In this document: piece by piece, positions 1 to 8,650 of the stretch
Layout of the letters: each line of letters begins with the position of its first letter
Numbering within the stretch: position 1 is the stretch's first letter
Origin: SCUD01 sp036824505
GTDB taxonomy: Bacteria > Pseudomonadota > Gammaproteobacteria > Steroidobacterales > Steroidobacteraceae
Length of the DNA: 64,000 nt
NCBI GenBank assembly: GCA_036824505.1
Contig: DAITAA010000006.1
Coordinates: 62,001-126,000 of the forward strand
Direction: 5' to 3'
The notes under the pieces: generated by a model
What the model saw: the letters and a program-made list of their open reading frames with translations, nothing else
Databases searched by the model: none
Told to the model about the DNA's origin: nothing
Translations under genes and position numbers: made by a program

Positions 1-766
1 GAAGCAACGGCATGCGTTCCGCGTCCGAAGGCACTCCGAATACGCTCTCGAGCCAGTACGCGAGCTCTTCATAAAACGCTGGCACCACGCGATAGATGAC
101 TTCCGCCAGATAGAACAACACATGCTCGCGCTCGTCGGCGACCGTCAGCCGTTCACGCGGGTGCACTTCGGTCTGCCAGCCGGAGGTCACCTCCATTCGG
201 ATGCGCTCCCAGACCGAGCGGCGCTCGGCCGGCGTAAGCGTCGGATCGAGGCGCTCGATCATGAGGTCCGCGATCTGCTGCTGCTTGCGCAGCATCGTGC
301 GGCGGGTCGACTCGGTGGGATGCGCGGTGAACACCGGGTAAATCGTCACGTTTCGGAGCAGCGCCAGCACCTGCTCACCGTCGAGACCATCCGCCTTGAG
401 CCGGTACATGCAGTCGCCGATTCCGCCCGGCTGCGGCCGGTCGCCGCGATTCATGTACTCGCGGCGGCGGCGCACGCGGTGCACGCGTTCAGCGAGATTG
501 ACCACTTCGAACCACTTGCTGAAGGCGCGGATGAGGTCGCTTGCCTGCTGCACGGGCCGGTCGGTGGCCCGCATGTCCAGCGTCACCGTGCCCTCCGGTA
601 CGCCTTCGCGGCGCCCGATCGCCGCGACACGGTCCTCCTCGACAAGTTTGAGGAGGCTCTCGCCGCCCTGGTCGCGAAGAACTTCGCCAACCAGCGAACC
701 CAGCGCATGCACGTCCTCGCGCAGCGCGGTTTCCTTGGTCGGGAACTGCAGATTGTGACGATGCAT
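1..766 (-). CDS. ppc: phosphoenolpyruvate carboxylase, N-terminal part (runs off window)
   Basis: Anaplerotic enzyme that carboxylates PEP to oxaloacetate in the cytoplasm. About 255 N-terminal residues are present; the C-terminal two thirds lie beyond base 1. The frame reads without interruption and contains the family signature VFTAHPTESTRRT about 130 residues in, followed by the expected helical stretch ending in FYEELAYWLESVFG. I start it at ATG 766; a GTG lies directly before it in frame (769) and no good Shine-Dalgarno is visible, so the exact start is open. The slyD-like gene lies upstream on the same strand, 57 bp away. Confidence 0.93.
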   Translation of the reverse strand, partial: MHRHNLQFPTKETALREDVHALGSLVGEVLRDQGGESLLKLVEEDRVAAIGRREGVPEGTVTLDMRATDRPVQQASDLIRAFSKWFEVVNLAERVHRVRRRREYMNRGDRPQPGGIGDCMYRLKADGLDGEQVLALLRNVTIYPVFTAHPTESTRRTMLRKQQQIADLMIERLDPTLTPAERRSVWERIRMEVTSGWQTEVHPRERLTVADEREHVLFYLAEVIYRVVPAFYEELAYWLESVFGVPSDAERMPLL

Positions 767-823
767 CACGATGGGCTCACCGGCAGCGCACAAATGCGCG
801 CGACATCACGATTCAGCCAATAG

Positions 824-1306
824 TCAGTGCTTGTGTCCGCCCGGCCCATGGACATGGCCATGCGCGAGCTCCTCTCGCGTTGCCTTGCGCACTTCCGTGA
901 CCTCGACACTGAAATGCAGCGGCTTGCCGGCCAGCGGGTGATTGGCGTCTACCGTGACAAGGTCCTTCTCGACACGGGTCACGGTCAGCATCCGCCCGCC
1001 GTGCGGTCCGTCGGCATGAAACTGTTGACCCGCCGCGAGGGCGGCTGGATCGGGGAAGCGGTCGCGGGGAATCAGCTGGACCAGTCGCTCGTCGCGTAAC
1101 CCGTAGCCCATCTCCGGGGCAACGATGACGTCCACGCGGTCGCCCGCGACCTTGCCGGCCAGAGCCTGCTCCAGACCGCGGACAATGCCTCCATTGCCGT
1201 GCAGATAGGCGATCGGGTCGCCTCCATCCGAAGAGCCGAGCAGCGCGCCTGCGGCATCGCGCAGCGTGTAATGAATCAGGACGACTTTGCCATCGCCGAC
1301 GTTCAT
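824..1306 (-). CDS. slyD: SlyD-like FKBP-type peptidyl-prolyl isomerase
   Basis: Cytoplasmic prolyl isomerase/chaperone, 160 aa. The N-terminal FKBP half (VLIHYTLRDAAGALLGSS), the inserted chaperone flap (PEMGYGLRDERLVQLIPRDRF) and the return to the FKBP core (HPLAGKPLHFSVEV) are all in SlyD order. The C-terminus is a short His/Gly tail (GHVHGPGGHKH), like the nickel-binding tail of SlyD but much shorter. Start ATG 1306 is chosen over an in-frame upstream start because AGGAA sits 6 nt before it and the family begins here. It is divergent from the TonB receptor gene across 90 bp. Confidence 0.9.
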   Translation of the reverse strand: MNVGDGKVVLIHYTLRDAAGALLGSSDGGDPIAYLHGNGGIVRGLEQALAGKVAGDRVDVIVAPEMGYGLRDERLVQLIPRDRFPDPAALAAGQQFHADGPHGGRMLTVTRVEKDLVTVDANHPLAGKPLHFSVEVTEVRKATREELAHGHVHGPGGHKH

Positions 1307-1396
1307 GTGGATTCCTGGGGTCGATCCCAATTGCCAATGGTAGCGCATCGCCCGGTTATAGTTGGCACTCGTAACCACCCCGCCAGGAAGCACTCG
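1307..1396. promoter_or_regulatory. divergent promoter region between slyD and TonB receptor
   Basis: Only 90 bp separate the two start codons. The stretch GGTTATAGTTGG near the middle offers a -10-like TATAGT on the plus strand and an overlapping TATAAC on the minus strand; -35 boxes are weak on both. No convincing Fur or other operator palindrome was seen, although the receptor is of a haem/iron type. Confidence 0.35.
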
Positions 1397-3601
1397 ATGT
1401 CAAATCGCTCGACCGGCACTCGTCAATTCATCGCCTGGCTCGGCATGCCGACCTTGCTGGCCGTATTGCCCGCCTCGGCATCCGATGCACTGCCTGAGCT
1501 CGAGATGGTCACGGTGGTCGGCAAGATCGCGCAGCCACTGTCGGAGGTTGCCGCCATGGTGTCGATCATGACGGCCGAAGATCTTCAGCTGCGGCTTGCA
1601 TTCGACCCGGGCGACGTGTTCCGCGACCAGCCGGGCGTGTCGGTTCGCCGTGACCCGAACCGGTTTGGCTATACGGCCATCGCCGTTCGCGGGCTATCCG
1701 GGAATCGCGTATTGCTTGAGACTGACGGCGTGCCCGCACCAAACACATTCTCGATCGGCAGCTTTTCGGACGCCGGCCGGCAATTCACGGATCCGGAACT
1801 CATCCGGCGCATCGAAATCCTGAAGGGGCCCGCATCGACCCTGTATGGAAGCGATGCCATCGCCGGCGTCATCGCCACGACGACCGTGGATCCTGCCGAT
1901 CTGTTGCGGGACGATGCGAGCCATGCCTTGCGCCTGCGTTCGGGCTACGCGAGCGACAGCCACGCAGCGATGGCCGGCGTGACAGCGGCCGCGCGATTCG
2001 AGGCTTTCGACGGGATGCTGTCCATCACGCGGCGCGAGGGCAGCGAATTGCAGAATGCCTACCGCACCGTCGATGCGAATCCGCGGGACTTCGAGGCTGA
2101 CTCTGTGCTGGGTCGCGCCGTAATCCATGCCCCCGGCGGACCCCTGCGCCTGACCTTGGGCTGGGATCGCCAGGCTGCGCTGACGGACGTGGATTCGCTC
2201 GAACTTTCGGGCGGGAGATTTGCCAACACGACGTTTCTGCAGGGCGATGACAGCGTCAAGGCATTGCGCTTCATCGTGGACCAGACGCTGGATGACCCGG
2301 GCCCCTTCGAGCAGATCGATTGGCGCTTGTATTACCTGGAGACCCGGATTACCGAGATGACAAACGAAGAACGCCGGCCCGCGCCACCGACTTCAGCGCT
2401 CGCGATTGACCGTGATTTCCGCTACCAGGAATCCGTGACCGGCGGTGAAGTGACTGCGGTGCGTCATATCGATGGCGCCCGCGGCACGCAGCGGCTGGTG
2501 GGCGGTCTGGAACTCTCCCGCACGCGTGTCATCGAGCAGCGCAATGGCCAGCAGACGAATCTTGCGACCGGCGACACAACCAATGTGATCCTGGGCGAGG
2601 TCCTGCCGGTCCGCGACTTCCCGATCTCGGACCTCAGCAAGGCCGGCCTGTATGTCCAGGACGACTGGCGACCAGGGGAGGGACGCTGGACGCTGATTCC
2701 GGCTCTGCGTGTGGACTGGTACCGCCTCGAACCCGCGGTCGATGCGATGTACGCGGCCGATAACCCGGCTCAGCGCCCGGTATCCATCGAACAGTGGTCC
2801 CTGGCACCCAAGTTCGGCGCGAGCTACACGACCAGCGACTTGCTGATGCTGTTCTTCCAGTACTCGCACGGCTTCCGCTCCCAGCCGTTCGAGGACGTCA
2901 ACATCGGCCTCGATCTGCCTCAATTCAACGTTCGCGCGATCCCCAATCCGGACCTCAAGCCGGAAAAGAGTGACAGCCTCGAGGTCGGCGCCCGGATTTC
3001 CGGCACAGCGATATCCGGCAGCGCCAGCGTCTATTACAGCCGCTATCGCGACTTCATCGAGTCGAAGGTCAACATCGGACCGGATCCCGAAACCGGCACG
3101 ACGTTGTTTCAGTCGCAGAACATCGGCAAGGCGGAAATCTACGGCGCCGAAGCCTCATTCGGATTCGATCTCGGTGCCTGGCTCGAGAAGCTGCACGGCC
3201 TCAGTGGCAGCCTTTCCGTCGCGTGGACCCACGGCGAGGATATCGTGCGAAACCTTCCGATCAATACGATCGACCCCGCGCGCGCCACGATCGGGCTGCG
3301 CTACCTGGCGCCGTCGTCGCGCTTCATGGCGCAGCTCACGCTGACGGCGGTCGATGGCGTTCATCGTGTGGACGAATCGCGTAGCCCGTTGTACCAGCCG
3401 TCCGGTTTTGCGACCATCGACCTGACCGGGCAATGGCGCATCAGCGACCGGTGGCGCCTCAACGCCGGTATCTTCAATCTGGCGGACCGCAGCTACTATG
3501 AATGGGCCGACGTGCGCGGGCGGATACCCGACGATCCGCTGCTCGAACTCTTTCAACAGCCGGGCCGCAACCTGTCCGTCACGCTGACCGCGACATACTG
3601 A
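1397..3601 (+). CDS. TonB-dependent outer-membrane receptor (haemoglobin/transferrin-receptor-like)
   Basis: Outer-membrane gated barrel of 734 aa. After a signal peptide (ending near PASASDA) comes the TonB box region LEMVTVVGKI, a plug domain with the conserved RIEILKGPASTLYGSDAIAGVI signature, then a long beta barrel ending in the aromatic terminus LTATY. The plug wording (VRRDPNRFGYTAIAVRGLSGNRVLLETDGV) resembles the haemoglobin/transferrin/lactoferrin receptor group, so haem or a metal chelate is the likely ligand; the substrate is inferred. Start ATG 1397 has AGGAAG 7 nt upstream; the open frame continues 66 codons further but without a start signal. Convergent with nirS. Confidence 0.88.
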   Translation: MSNRSTGTRQFIAWLGMPTLLAVLPASASDALPELEMVTVVGKIAQPLSEVAAMVSIMTAEDLQLRLAFDPGDVFRDQPGVSVRRDPNRFGYTAIAVRGLSGNRVLLETDGVPAPNTFSIGSFSDAGRQFTDPELIRRIEILKGPASTLYGSDAIAGVIATTTVDPADLLRDDASHALRLRSGYASDSHAAMAGVTAAARFEAFDGMLSITRREGSELQNAYRTVDANPRDFEADSVLGRAVIHAPGGPLRLTLGWDRQAALTDVDSLELSGGRFANTTFLQGDDSVKALRFIVDQTLDDPGPFEQIDWRLYYLETRITEMTNEERRPAPPTSALAIDRDFRYQESVTGGEVTAVRHIDGARGTQRLVGGLELSRTRVIEQRNGQQTNLATGDTTNVILGEVLPVRDFPISDLSKAGLYVQDDWRPGEGRWTLIPALRVDWYRLEPAVDAMYAADNPAQRPVSIEQWSLAPKFGASYTTSDLLMLFFQYSHGFRSQPFEDVNIGLDLPQFNVRAIPNPDLKPEKSDSLEVGARISGTAISGSASVYYSRYRDFIESKVNIGPDPETGTTLFQSQNIGKAEIYGAEASFGFDLGAWLEKLHGLSGSLSVAWTHGEDIVRNLPINTIDPARATIGLRYLAPSSRFMAQLTLTAVDGVHRVDESRSPLYQPSGFATIDLTGQWRISDRWRLNAGIFNLADRSYYEWADVRGRIPDDPLLELFQQPGRNLSVTLTATY

Positions 3602-3611
3602 GGACGCAGGC

Positions 3612-3635
3612 CGCGCCGGATCCGGTTCCGGCGCG
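3612..3635. terminator. GC-rich hairpin between convergent genes
   Basis: A perfect 9-bp inverted repeat (CGCGCCGGA / TCCGGCGCG, 6-nt loop) fills the gap between the stop of the TonB receptor and the stop of nirS. It lacks a T-run, so it may work as a bidirectional pause or transcript-end-stabilising hairpin rather than a classical Rho-independent terminator. Confidence 0.5.
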
Positions 3636-5831
3636 TCAGTAGATATCGTGCGTCGTGTTGTAGACGTTGAACTTGCCGGTCGGCGTGATCAGGCGCGGAT
3701 CCTTGATGACTGCCTTCAGCGTGTGCGTCCGGTCGTCGACCACGACGATCGCCGAACGCTGGTCCTTGCCATTCCAGACGGAGAACCACACCTCGTCGCC
3801 TGCCTTGTTGAACTCGGGGTGCACCACGCGCTTCGGTCCCTCGCCAACGTCGGCCCATTCAGCGATCGGCAGCACCTTGTAGCCGGCCTCCAGGTTGTGG
3901 ATGTCGAACACCGCGACGCTCTGGCTGATCTTCGCATCGGGATTCAGCGGCGTGTCGACGTACAGGCTGCTCGACTTCGGGTGCGTCTTGACGAACAGCG
4001 AGCCGCCGCCCTGCCCCTTCAGCACCCGGACGACTTTCCAGGCCTGATCTGGATGATCATGCGGGTCCGTGCCAATGAAGGTTATCTTCTCGTTACCGAG
4101 CGCGCTCGTAATCCACACCGGACCGAATTTCGGGTCCTTGATATTGGCGCCCCGGCCCGGATGCGGGATCTTGTCAACGTCAATCAGTCCCGTCAGTTTC
4201 TGGGTCCTGGAGTCGATGACCGCGATCTTGTTCGACTGGTTCGCCGCGGTCAGGTAATACCGTTTCGTGGAGTCCCAGCCGCCGTCATGCAGGAATCGGG
4301 CTGCACCGATCTGAGTGACCTTGATGTTGTCGATGTCTTCGTAATTGACGAGCAGGATCTGGCCCGTTTCCTTGACATTGACGATCCATTCCGGATGCTC
4401 GTGTGATGCGACGATCGCCGCCACGCGCGGCTCGGGATGGAACTCCTGGGTGTCCACGGTCATGCCGCGTGTCGACATGATCTTCAGTGGCTCCAGCGTC
4501 TCGCCGTTCATGATGACGTACTGCGGCGGCCAGTAGCTCCCCGCAATCGCATAACGGTCTTCGTAGCCCTCATATTTCGACGTCTCCACCGAGCGTGCTT
4601 CCAGGCCCACCTTGATCTCCGCGATGATGCCAGGCGTCTCCATCCACAGATCGATCAGGTCGAGCTTGGCGTCACGCCCGACGGTGTAGACATAGCGGCC
4701 GGAATGGGACAGGCGCGAGATGTGCACGGCATAACCGGTCTTCAGGATATTGATGATGCGCTTGGTGTCGCCGTCGATCAGCGCAACCTCGCCGGAATCG
4801 CGCAGCGTCACGACGAAGATGTTGTCGATGTTGAAGTCATTCATCTTGCGCGTCGGCCGCTCCGCGACCGGCACGTTCACCTTCCAGGCCGTGCGCATCT
4901 CCTTCATGCCGAATTCCGGCGGCATCGGCGGCACGTGCTGGACGTAGCGCGCCATGATGTCGACTTCCTCGGGAGTCAGGTCGCCCGAAGTGCCCCAGTT
5001 CGGCATGCCGGCGGGCGAGCCGTAGTTGATGAAGACCTTCAGGTAATCGGTGCCCTTCTTCTGAGTGATGTCCGGGGTCAGCGGCTTGCCGGTCGCTCCC
5101 TTGCGCAGCACACCGTGGCAACCGGCGCAGCGCTCGAAGTAGATCTGCTTGGCATGATCGAATTCCGCCCGGGTCATGTCCGGGGCACCCGCTGAAGTAA
5201 CCATCTCGATCTGCTGCGCCACGGCGCCAACCGGCGACGGCGCGCCGCCGTACTTCAGTTCAGCGACCGTCGTGCCTGGATGCTCCGTCGCCGAACCGGC
5301 CTCCTGCTTGGGTTTCGGGCCGGCGCGGACGGCGGTGACTTCGGCCGTCGTGACGCTTCCGAAGGAATTGCCCCAGGAATTCATCACGTAGGTAAGCGCG
5401 TTCGCGATCTCGGCGTCGGACAGCTGCGCCATCGGCGGCATGACCGAATTGAACTTCGCGCCGTTGACGACCACCGGGCCCTGCAGGCCATTGACGACGA
5501 TGCGGATCGCCCGGTTCTTGTCGGCCTTCAGGAAGTCGGAGGCAGCCAATGGTGGAAACGCGCCCGGCAGCCCCTGGCCATTCGCCTGATGACAGGCCAT
5601 GCAGGCGGCCTCAAATACCTTGCGGCCGGCGTCGAGCCTGGCCGGGGTTACGGCTTCCTGATTGCCGGCGGCCGCTTCAGCGCGGTGGACGGCGAGCGGA
5701 TCCTCGGCCCCCGCAGTGCGCAGCCCAACGATGCCGGCCATGGCCAGCAGTCCGCCGGCAAACGCCAGCCCCACTGTCCGCTTGCGGGTCGCGTTCATCC
5801 CGACAAATGCGTATTTCATGTGCGCACCCAT
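3636..5831 (-). CDS. nirS: cytochrome cd1 nitrite reductase with extra N-terminal cytochrome c (NirC-NirS fusion)
   Basis: Periplasmic enzyme reducing nitrite to nitric oxide in denitrification. 731 aa: N-terminal signal/anchor (about 16-42); a first cytochrome c domain with haem site CMACH at 77-81 and Met ligand in NSVMPPM; a second c domain with CAGCH at 235-239 (the normal NirS c domain); then the eight-bladed d1 propeller from about 330. The d1 ligand/active-site histidines appear as H370 (GYAVHISRLS), H515 (RFLHDGG) and H557 (PHPGRGAN); the last two are 42 residues apart, as H327/H369 are in Pseudomonas NirS. Usual NirS is about 560-600 aa; the extra 150 resemble NirC. ATG 5831 is used; ATG 5819 is an alternative. 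No d1-haem synthesis genes are in the window. Confidence 0.93.
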   Translation of the reverse strand: MGAHMKYAFVGMNATRKRTVGLAFAGGLLAMAGIVGLRTAGAEDPLAVHRAEAAAGNQEAVTPARLDAGRKVFEAACMACHQANGQGLPGAFPPLAASDFLKADKNRAIRIVVNGLQGPVVVNGAKFNSVMPPMAQLSDAEIANALTYVMNSWGNSFGSVTTAEVTAVRAGPKPKQEAGSATEHPGTTVAELKYGGAPSPVGAVAQQIEMVTSAGAPDMTRAEFDHAKQIYFERCAGCHGVLRKGATGKPLTPDITQKKGTDYLKVFINYGSPAGMPNWGTSGDLTPEEVDIMARYVQHVPPMPPEFGMKEMRTAWKVNVPVAERPTRKMNDFNIDNIFVVTLRDSGEVALIDGDTKRIINILKTGYAVHISRLSHSGRYVYTVGRDAKLDLIDLWMETPGIIAEIKVGLEARSVETSKYEGYEDRYAIAGSYWPPQYVIMNGETLEPLKIMSTRGMTVDTQEFHPEPRVAAIVASHEHPEWIVNVKETGQILLVNYEDIDNIKVTQIGAARFLHDGGWDSTKRYYLTAANQSNKIAVIDSRTQKLTGLIDVDKIPHPGRGANIKDPKFGPVWITSALGNEKITFIGTDPHDHPDQAWKVVRVLKGQGGGSLFVKTHPKSSSLYVDTPLNPDAKISQSVAVFDIHNLEAGYKVLPIAEWADVGEGPKRVVHPEFNKAGDEVWFSVWNGKDQRSAIVVVDDRTHTLKAVIKDPRLITPTGKFNVYNTTHDIY

Positions 5832-5885
5832 TTGGAGGAGTCAGGCTCCCTTGTGGCAGTGTCATGAAGCGCACATTGGCCAGCA

Positions 5886-5899
5886 ATGACTTGCGTCAA
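5886..5899 (-). promoter_or_regulatory. candidate FNR/DNR-type box upstream of nirS
   Basis: Read on the minus strand the 14 bp are TTGAC-GCAA-GTCAT, close to the FNR/DNR consensus TTGAT-N4-ATCAA. Its centre is about 61 nt before the nirS start codon; a class II position (centre at -41.5) would give a 5' leader of about 20 nt. Nitrite reductase genes are commonly controlled this way. The -10 region is not distinctive. Confidence 0.45.
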
Positions 5900-5905
5900 T
5901 TCGGG

Positions 5906-6826
5906 TCAGGCGGGGAAGAACTCGATTGGTTTTGTAGTCGTGATGGTCTCGACGTCCTTGGCTTCGAACTGGAACATCCGGATGCGGGCCACGAGCTTGC
6001 GCTCGAGATCAGCGTCGCCAAGCTCGCTGGACAAGACACGGCAGGAAGTTACTTCGCCCGAAGGCGCAATTGTCAATTCGATGACGACCTTGCCCTGCAA
6101 TTCCGGCCGGTCGCGCAGTGCCCGGTTATAGATCGCATAGATCGCCGCCTTGTTGCGGTCGAACACCATTTCGATCTCCTCGCGGCTCCGCGACGCCTTG
6201 CCGCTCTTGCCGCTGCGCGCCGCCTCGGCCTTACCTGCGGCGAGCGCATCTGCGAATGACGCCACCCGTTGCGTCGCCACCTGGCCCTTCAACGAGCCCG
6301 TTCCACTGCCGTACGCGCGGCTGAGCGCCGACGTATTGATGCCGCCGCTGGATGTTGCGACCTGGGAGGTGATCAGGGAGCGCTCGGCGCGGCTTGGGCC
6401 GTCGGTTTTCGCGGTGAGGTTCTTGGTCGGCACGAGCGAGCTCGTGTCGAGCGTCTCGCGCAGGTCCTCGAGCTGGTCCTTCATCGCGAGCAGGCCAGCC
6501 TGGTTCGCCTTGCGGCGCGCGTCCTCCTGGCGATCCGGCACCGGGCGCTTAACTTCCGGCTTGACCGGTACCTCGAGCGGCAGCGGCTTCTTGACCGGCG
6601 GTGGCGGTTTCGGCACCGGCGGCGGCGTCAGCACCAGGTCAATCACTTCGTCCGGCAAGGCGGGCGCCGGGGGCTGCATCGGTTCCGGCAGCAGCGGCAG
6701 GACCAGCCCGGCGATCACGAACAGACCGAGCGCGATCTTGAGCATGCGGCGGAAACGGCGCTCCTCCTCGGGCGTGGGAGGCCATGGCAGGTCGAAAATC
6801 CGATAATTGGCCGCAATCGCCGTCAA
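5906..6826 (-). CDS. TonB-like energy transducer with AgmX/PglI-type C-terminal domain
   Basis: 306-aa inner-membrane-anchored periplasmic protein. A short cytoplasmic N-terminus is followed by one membrane segment (about 28-48, MLKIALGLFVIAGLVLPLLP), a proline-rich linker (LTPPPVPKPPPPVKKPLP), a region with helical stretches, and a C-terminal domain (about 215-306) with the pattern VFDRNKAAIYAIYNRAL...GKVVIELTIAPSGEVTSCRV typical of AgmX/PglI C-terminal proteins. It therefore looks like the TonB/TolA-type partner of the ExbB and two ExbD proteins encoded just before it (12 bp from the last exbD). What it energises is unknown; the TPR proteins and cytochromes of the same run are candidates. 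Confidence 0.8.
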   Translation of the reverse strand: MTAIAANYRIFDLPWPPTPEEERRFRRMLKIALGLFVIAGLVLPLLPEPMQPPAPALPDEVIDLVLTPPPVPKPPPPVKKPLPLEVPVKPEVKRPVPDRQEDARRKANQAGLLAMKDQLEDLRETLDTSSLVPTKNLTAKTDGPSRAERSLITSQVATSSGGINTSALSRAYGSGTGSLKGQVATQRVASFADALAAGKAEAARSGKSGKASRSREEIEMVFDRNKAAIYAIYNRALRDRPELQGKVVIELTIAPSGEVTSCRVLSSELGDADLERKLVARIRMFQFEAKDVETITTTKPIEFFPA

Positions 6827-6838
6827 CGCCGGTCTCCC

Positions 6839-7348
6839 TCAGGTCCCGATGGGCGTGTATGCACGCTCTTTCTCGATCACGGCGAGTGACAACTTGCCGT
6901 ACTTCGCCGCGGTGCAGGTCATCATGATTCGCTTCAGCACGCTGTATGGCAGCTCCTTGTCGGCCAGCAGCGTTAATTCGGGTGCTTCGGCCGCTTTGCC
7001 GGGCGTCACGCGCCGCGCTTGCGAGGCTTTGACCAGCGCGGCCTGCAGACGGGGATCCACGACCGCATCTCCGGATCTCAGGTCGACGACGCGGGTCGTT
7101 GCTGCGCCATTCACGAACACCATGTCGCGCGTGACCATCACGGTCACGCTGTCGCGCGGCTTCGATTCCGACACCGACTGAGGAATGCTGATGTTCTTCG
7201 TGTTTGGCAGGATCTCGTAATCCGCCGAATGGACCAGCAAGTAGACCACCATGATCGTCAGCATGTCGATCATCGGGATCAGGGCCGGCATTCCGTGGCC
7301 GCCCTTCATGCCACCGTGCCGCTGGCGGCCGCGCCGGAGGGCCCTCAT
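6839..7348 (-). CDS. ExbD/TolR-family protein (second copy)
   Basis: 169-aa proton-channel subunit. One membrane segment (about 20-42) carries the essential aspartate D28 in LIPMIDMLTIMVVYLLV; the rest is a periplasmic domain. Start ATG 7348 overlaps the stop of the preceding exbD by 4 bp (ATGA), which supports this start and translational coupling. It is clearly diverged from its neighbour, so the motor probably uses two unlike ExbD subunits, as in the AglRS gliding motor and some TolR/ExbD pairs. Confidence 0.85.
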   Translation of the reverse strand: MRALRRGRQRHGGMKGGHGMPALIPMIDMLTIMVVYLLVHSADYEILPNTKNISIPQSVSESKPRDSVTVMVTRDMVFVNGAATTRVVDLRSGDAVVDPRLQAALVKASQARRVTPGKAAEAPELTLLADKELPYSVLKRIMMTCTAAKYGKLSLAVIEKERAYTPIGT

Positions 7349-7854
7349 GTAGGCGCGTCCCCGACCGAGACCAGCGGGAACAGCTCGCCCCTCGCGGGCT
7401 CGCCATCGACGGTGCCTTCGAATGACTTGACGGTGTCCATGACCTGCACCATCAGGTCGTAGGTCACATCAGGCTCGAGCAGCACCGTGGCGTCACGCTT
7501 GTCAGGGAACTGTGACTTGACGCGTTGCAGGAACAGCGAAAGACCGGCCAGATCCTGGCCATCCGCTGTCATCGGCAGCGTGCGCAGGACGCCGGTGCTG
7601 CGGTCTGCGACCTCAATGACGTTCTTGCGTATGACCACCTCCAGCTCGAGCACCTTGGGAAGCTCGAGCTGCTGCGTGGCATTGGCCGGCAGATTGAGTT
7701 CGAGGATGTGCGTCTTCGAGAAGACCGCCGTGAAGATCAGGAAAAATACCAGGATCGTCATGACGTCGAGCATCGGAACGATGTTGATATCGTTCCGGCC
7801 CCGGTAGCGCGCATGGTTGCGCATCTGCCGTCGCGCGATCCGGGAACCTCTCAT
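7345..7854 (-). CDS. ExbD/TolR-family protein (first copy)
   Basis: 169 aa, N-terminal basic segment, one membrane helix with the proton-relay aspartate D30 in INIVPMLDVMTILVFFLIF, and a periplasmic domain from about 50. Its ATG at 7854 overlaps the exbB stop by 4 bp and its stop overlaps the second exbD start by 4 bp, so the three motor genes are translationally coupled. Family function: with ExbB it uses the proton motive force to drive a TonB-like arm. Confidence 0.87.
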   Translation of the reverse strand: MRGSRIARRQMRNHARYRGRNDINIVPMLDVMTILVFFLIFTAVFSKTHILELNLPANATQQLELPKVLELEVVIRKNVIEVADRSTGVLRTLPMTADGQDLAGLSLFLQRVKSQFPDKRDATVLLEPDVTYDLMVQVMDTVKSFEGTVDGEPARGELFPLVSVGDAPT

Positions 7855-8567
7855 GCGCGCGCGCCCCGGGCAGTGGGCGCCGCCTGCGGTTCGGTGCGCC
7901 CTGCGGCCGTCCCACCCGCCTGCGACTCAGGATCCGTCTTGCGCTCGTGCAGCGCATTCAGGAACTTGACCGAGGCGATTTCGAGCCCATCCACGATGGT
8001 CGTGGTCCTCGTCTCCAGGTACATGTGCGAGAGCAGCAGCGTGATGGCGACGATCAGGCCAAGTGCCGTGTTGTTCATGGCAACCGAGATGCTCGCCGAC
8101 AGCAGGCTCGCCTTTTCGGCGGGGTTGGCCTGTGATACCGCTGCGAACGCGGTGATCAGGCCCACGACCGTGCCGAGCAGGCCCATCAGCATGCCGATGT
8201 TGGCGAGCGTCGCCAGATAGTGCGTGCGCTTTTCGAGCTTCGGGATCACCTCGATCAGGCTTTCCTCCATTGCCTTCTCGATGTCCTCTCGGCGACGCGC
8301 GGAGCCAATCCGCGACATGCCATAGCGCATCACATGCCCGAGCGCGCTGTTCGAGTTGGTGACCCGTGTCATTGCCTCGCGGAACCGGCCGCTCTCGAAC
8401 ATCGGCTGCAATTCATCCCACAGCCTCCGGTTGCCGTGTGCGGCACGCGTCAGCTCGATGAACCGCTCGATTGCGATCACGATGCCGATTACCCATATGA
8501 GGGCGATGGGGTACAGAAAGACCCCGCCCTGCTTGAAGAAATTTACGATCATGTCCCAAGATTCCAT
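7851..8567 (-). CDS. MotA/TolQ/ExbB proton-channel protein
   Basis: 238 aa. Three membrane segments: about 15-33 (VFLYPIALIWVIGIVIAIERFIEL), about 138-160 (LATLANIGMLMGLLGTVVGLITAF) and about 183-203 (NNTALGLIVAITLLLSHMYLE), with the conserved GLLGTVVGLI motif and helix-breaking residues of the family. It forms the pentameric stator channel with the downstream ExbD proteins. The C-terminal 35 residues are Ala/Gly/Pro-rich and variable. Start ATG 8567 lies 83 bp after the preceding gene. Confidence 0.9.
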   Translation of the reverse strand: MESWDMIVNFFKQGGVFLYPIALIWVIGIVIAIERFIELTRAAHGNRRLWDELQPMFESGRFREAMTRVTNSNSALGHVMRYGMSRIGSARRREDIEKAMEESLIEVIPKLEKRTHYLATLANIGMLMGLLGTVVGLITAFAAVSQANPAEKASLLSASISVAMNNTALGLIVAITLLLSHMYLETRTTTIVDGLEIASVKFLNALHERKTDPESQAGGTAAGRTEPQAAPTARGARA

Positions 8568-8650
8568 TCGCGCTGCTCCTGTTGGCCGAAATCACGACCT
8601 TATGGCGCCATCCTGACAGTCAAACCGATCCTCGCTCCCGATTCCGTGGC

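Noticed and set aside
3636..5831. NirN or NirF (d1 assembly proteins) instead of NirS
   Set aside because: The paired active-site histidines (H515, H557) and full-length propeller ending in the NirS C-terminal signature support the reductase; NirF lacks the c domain.
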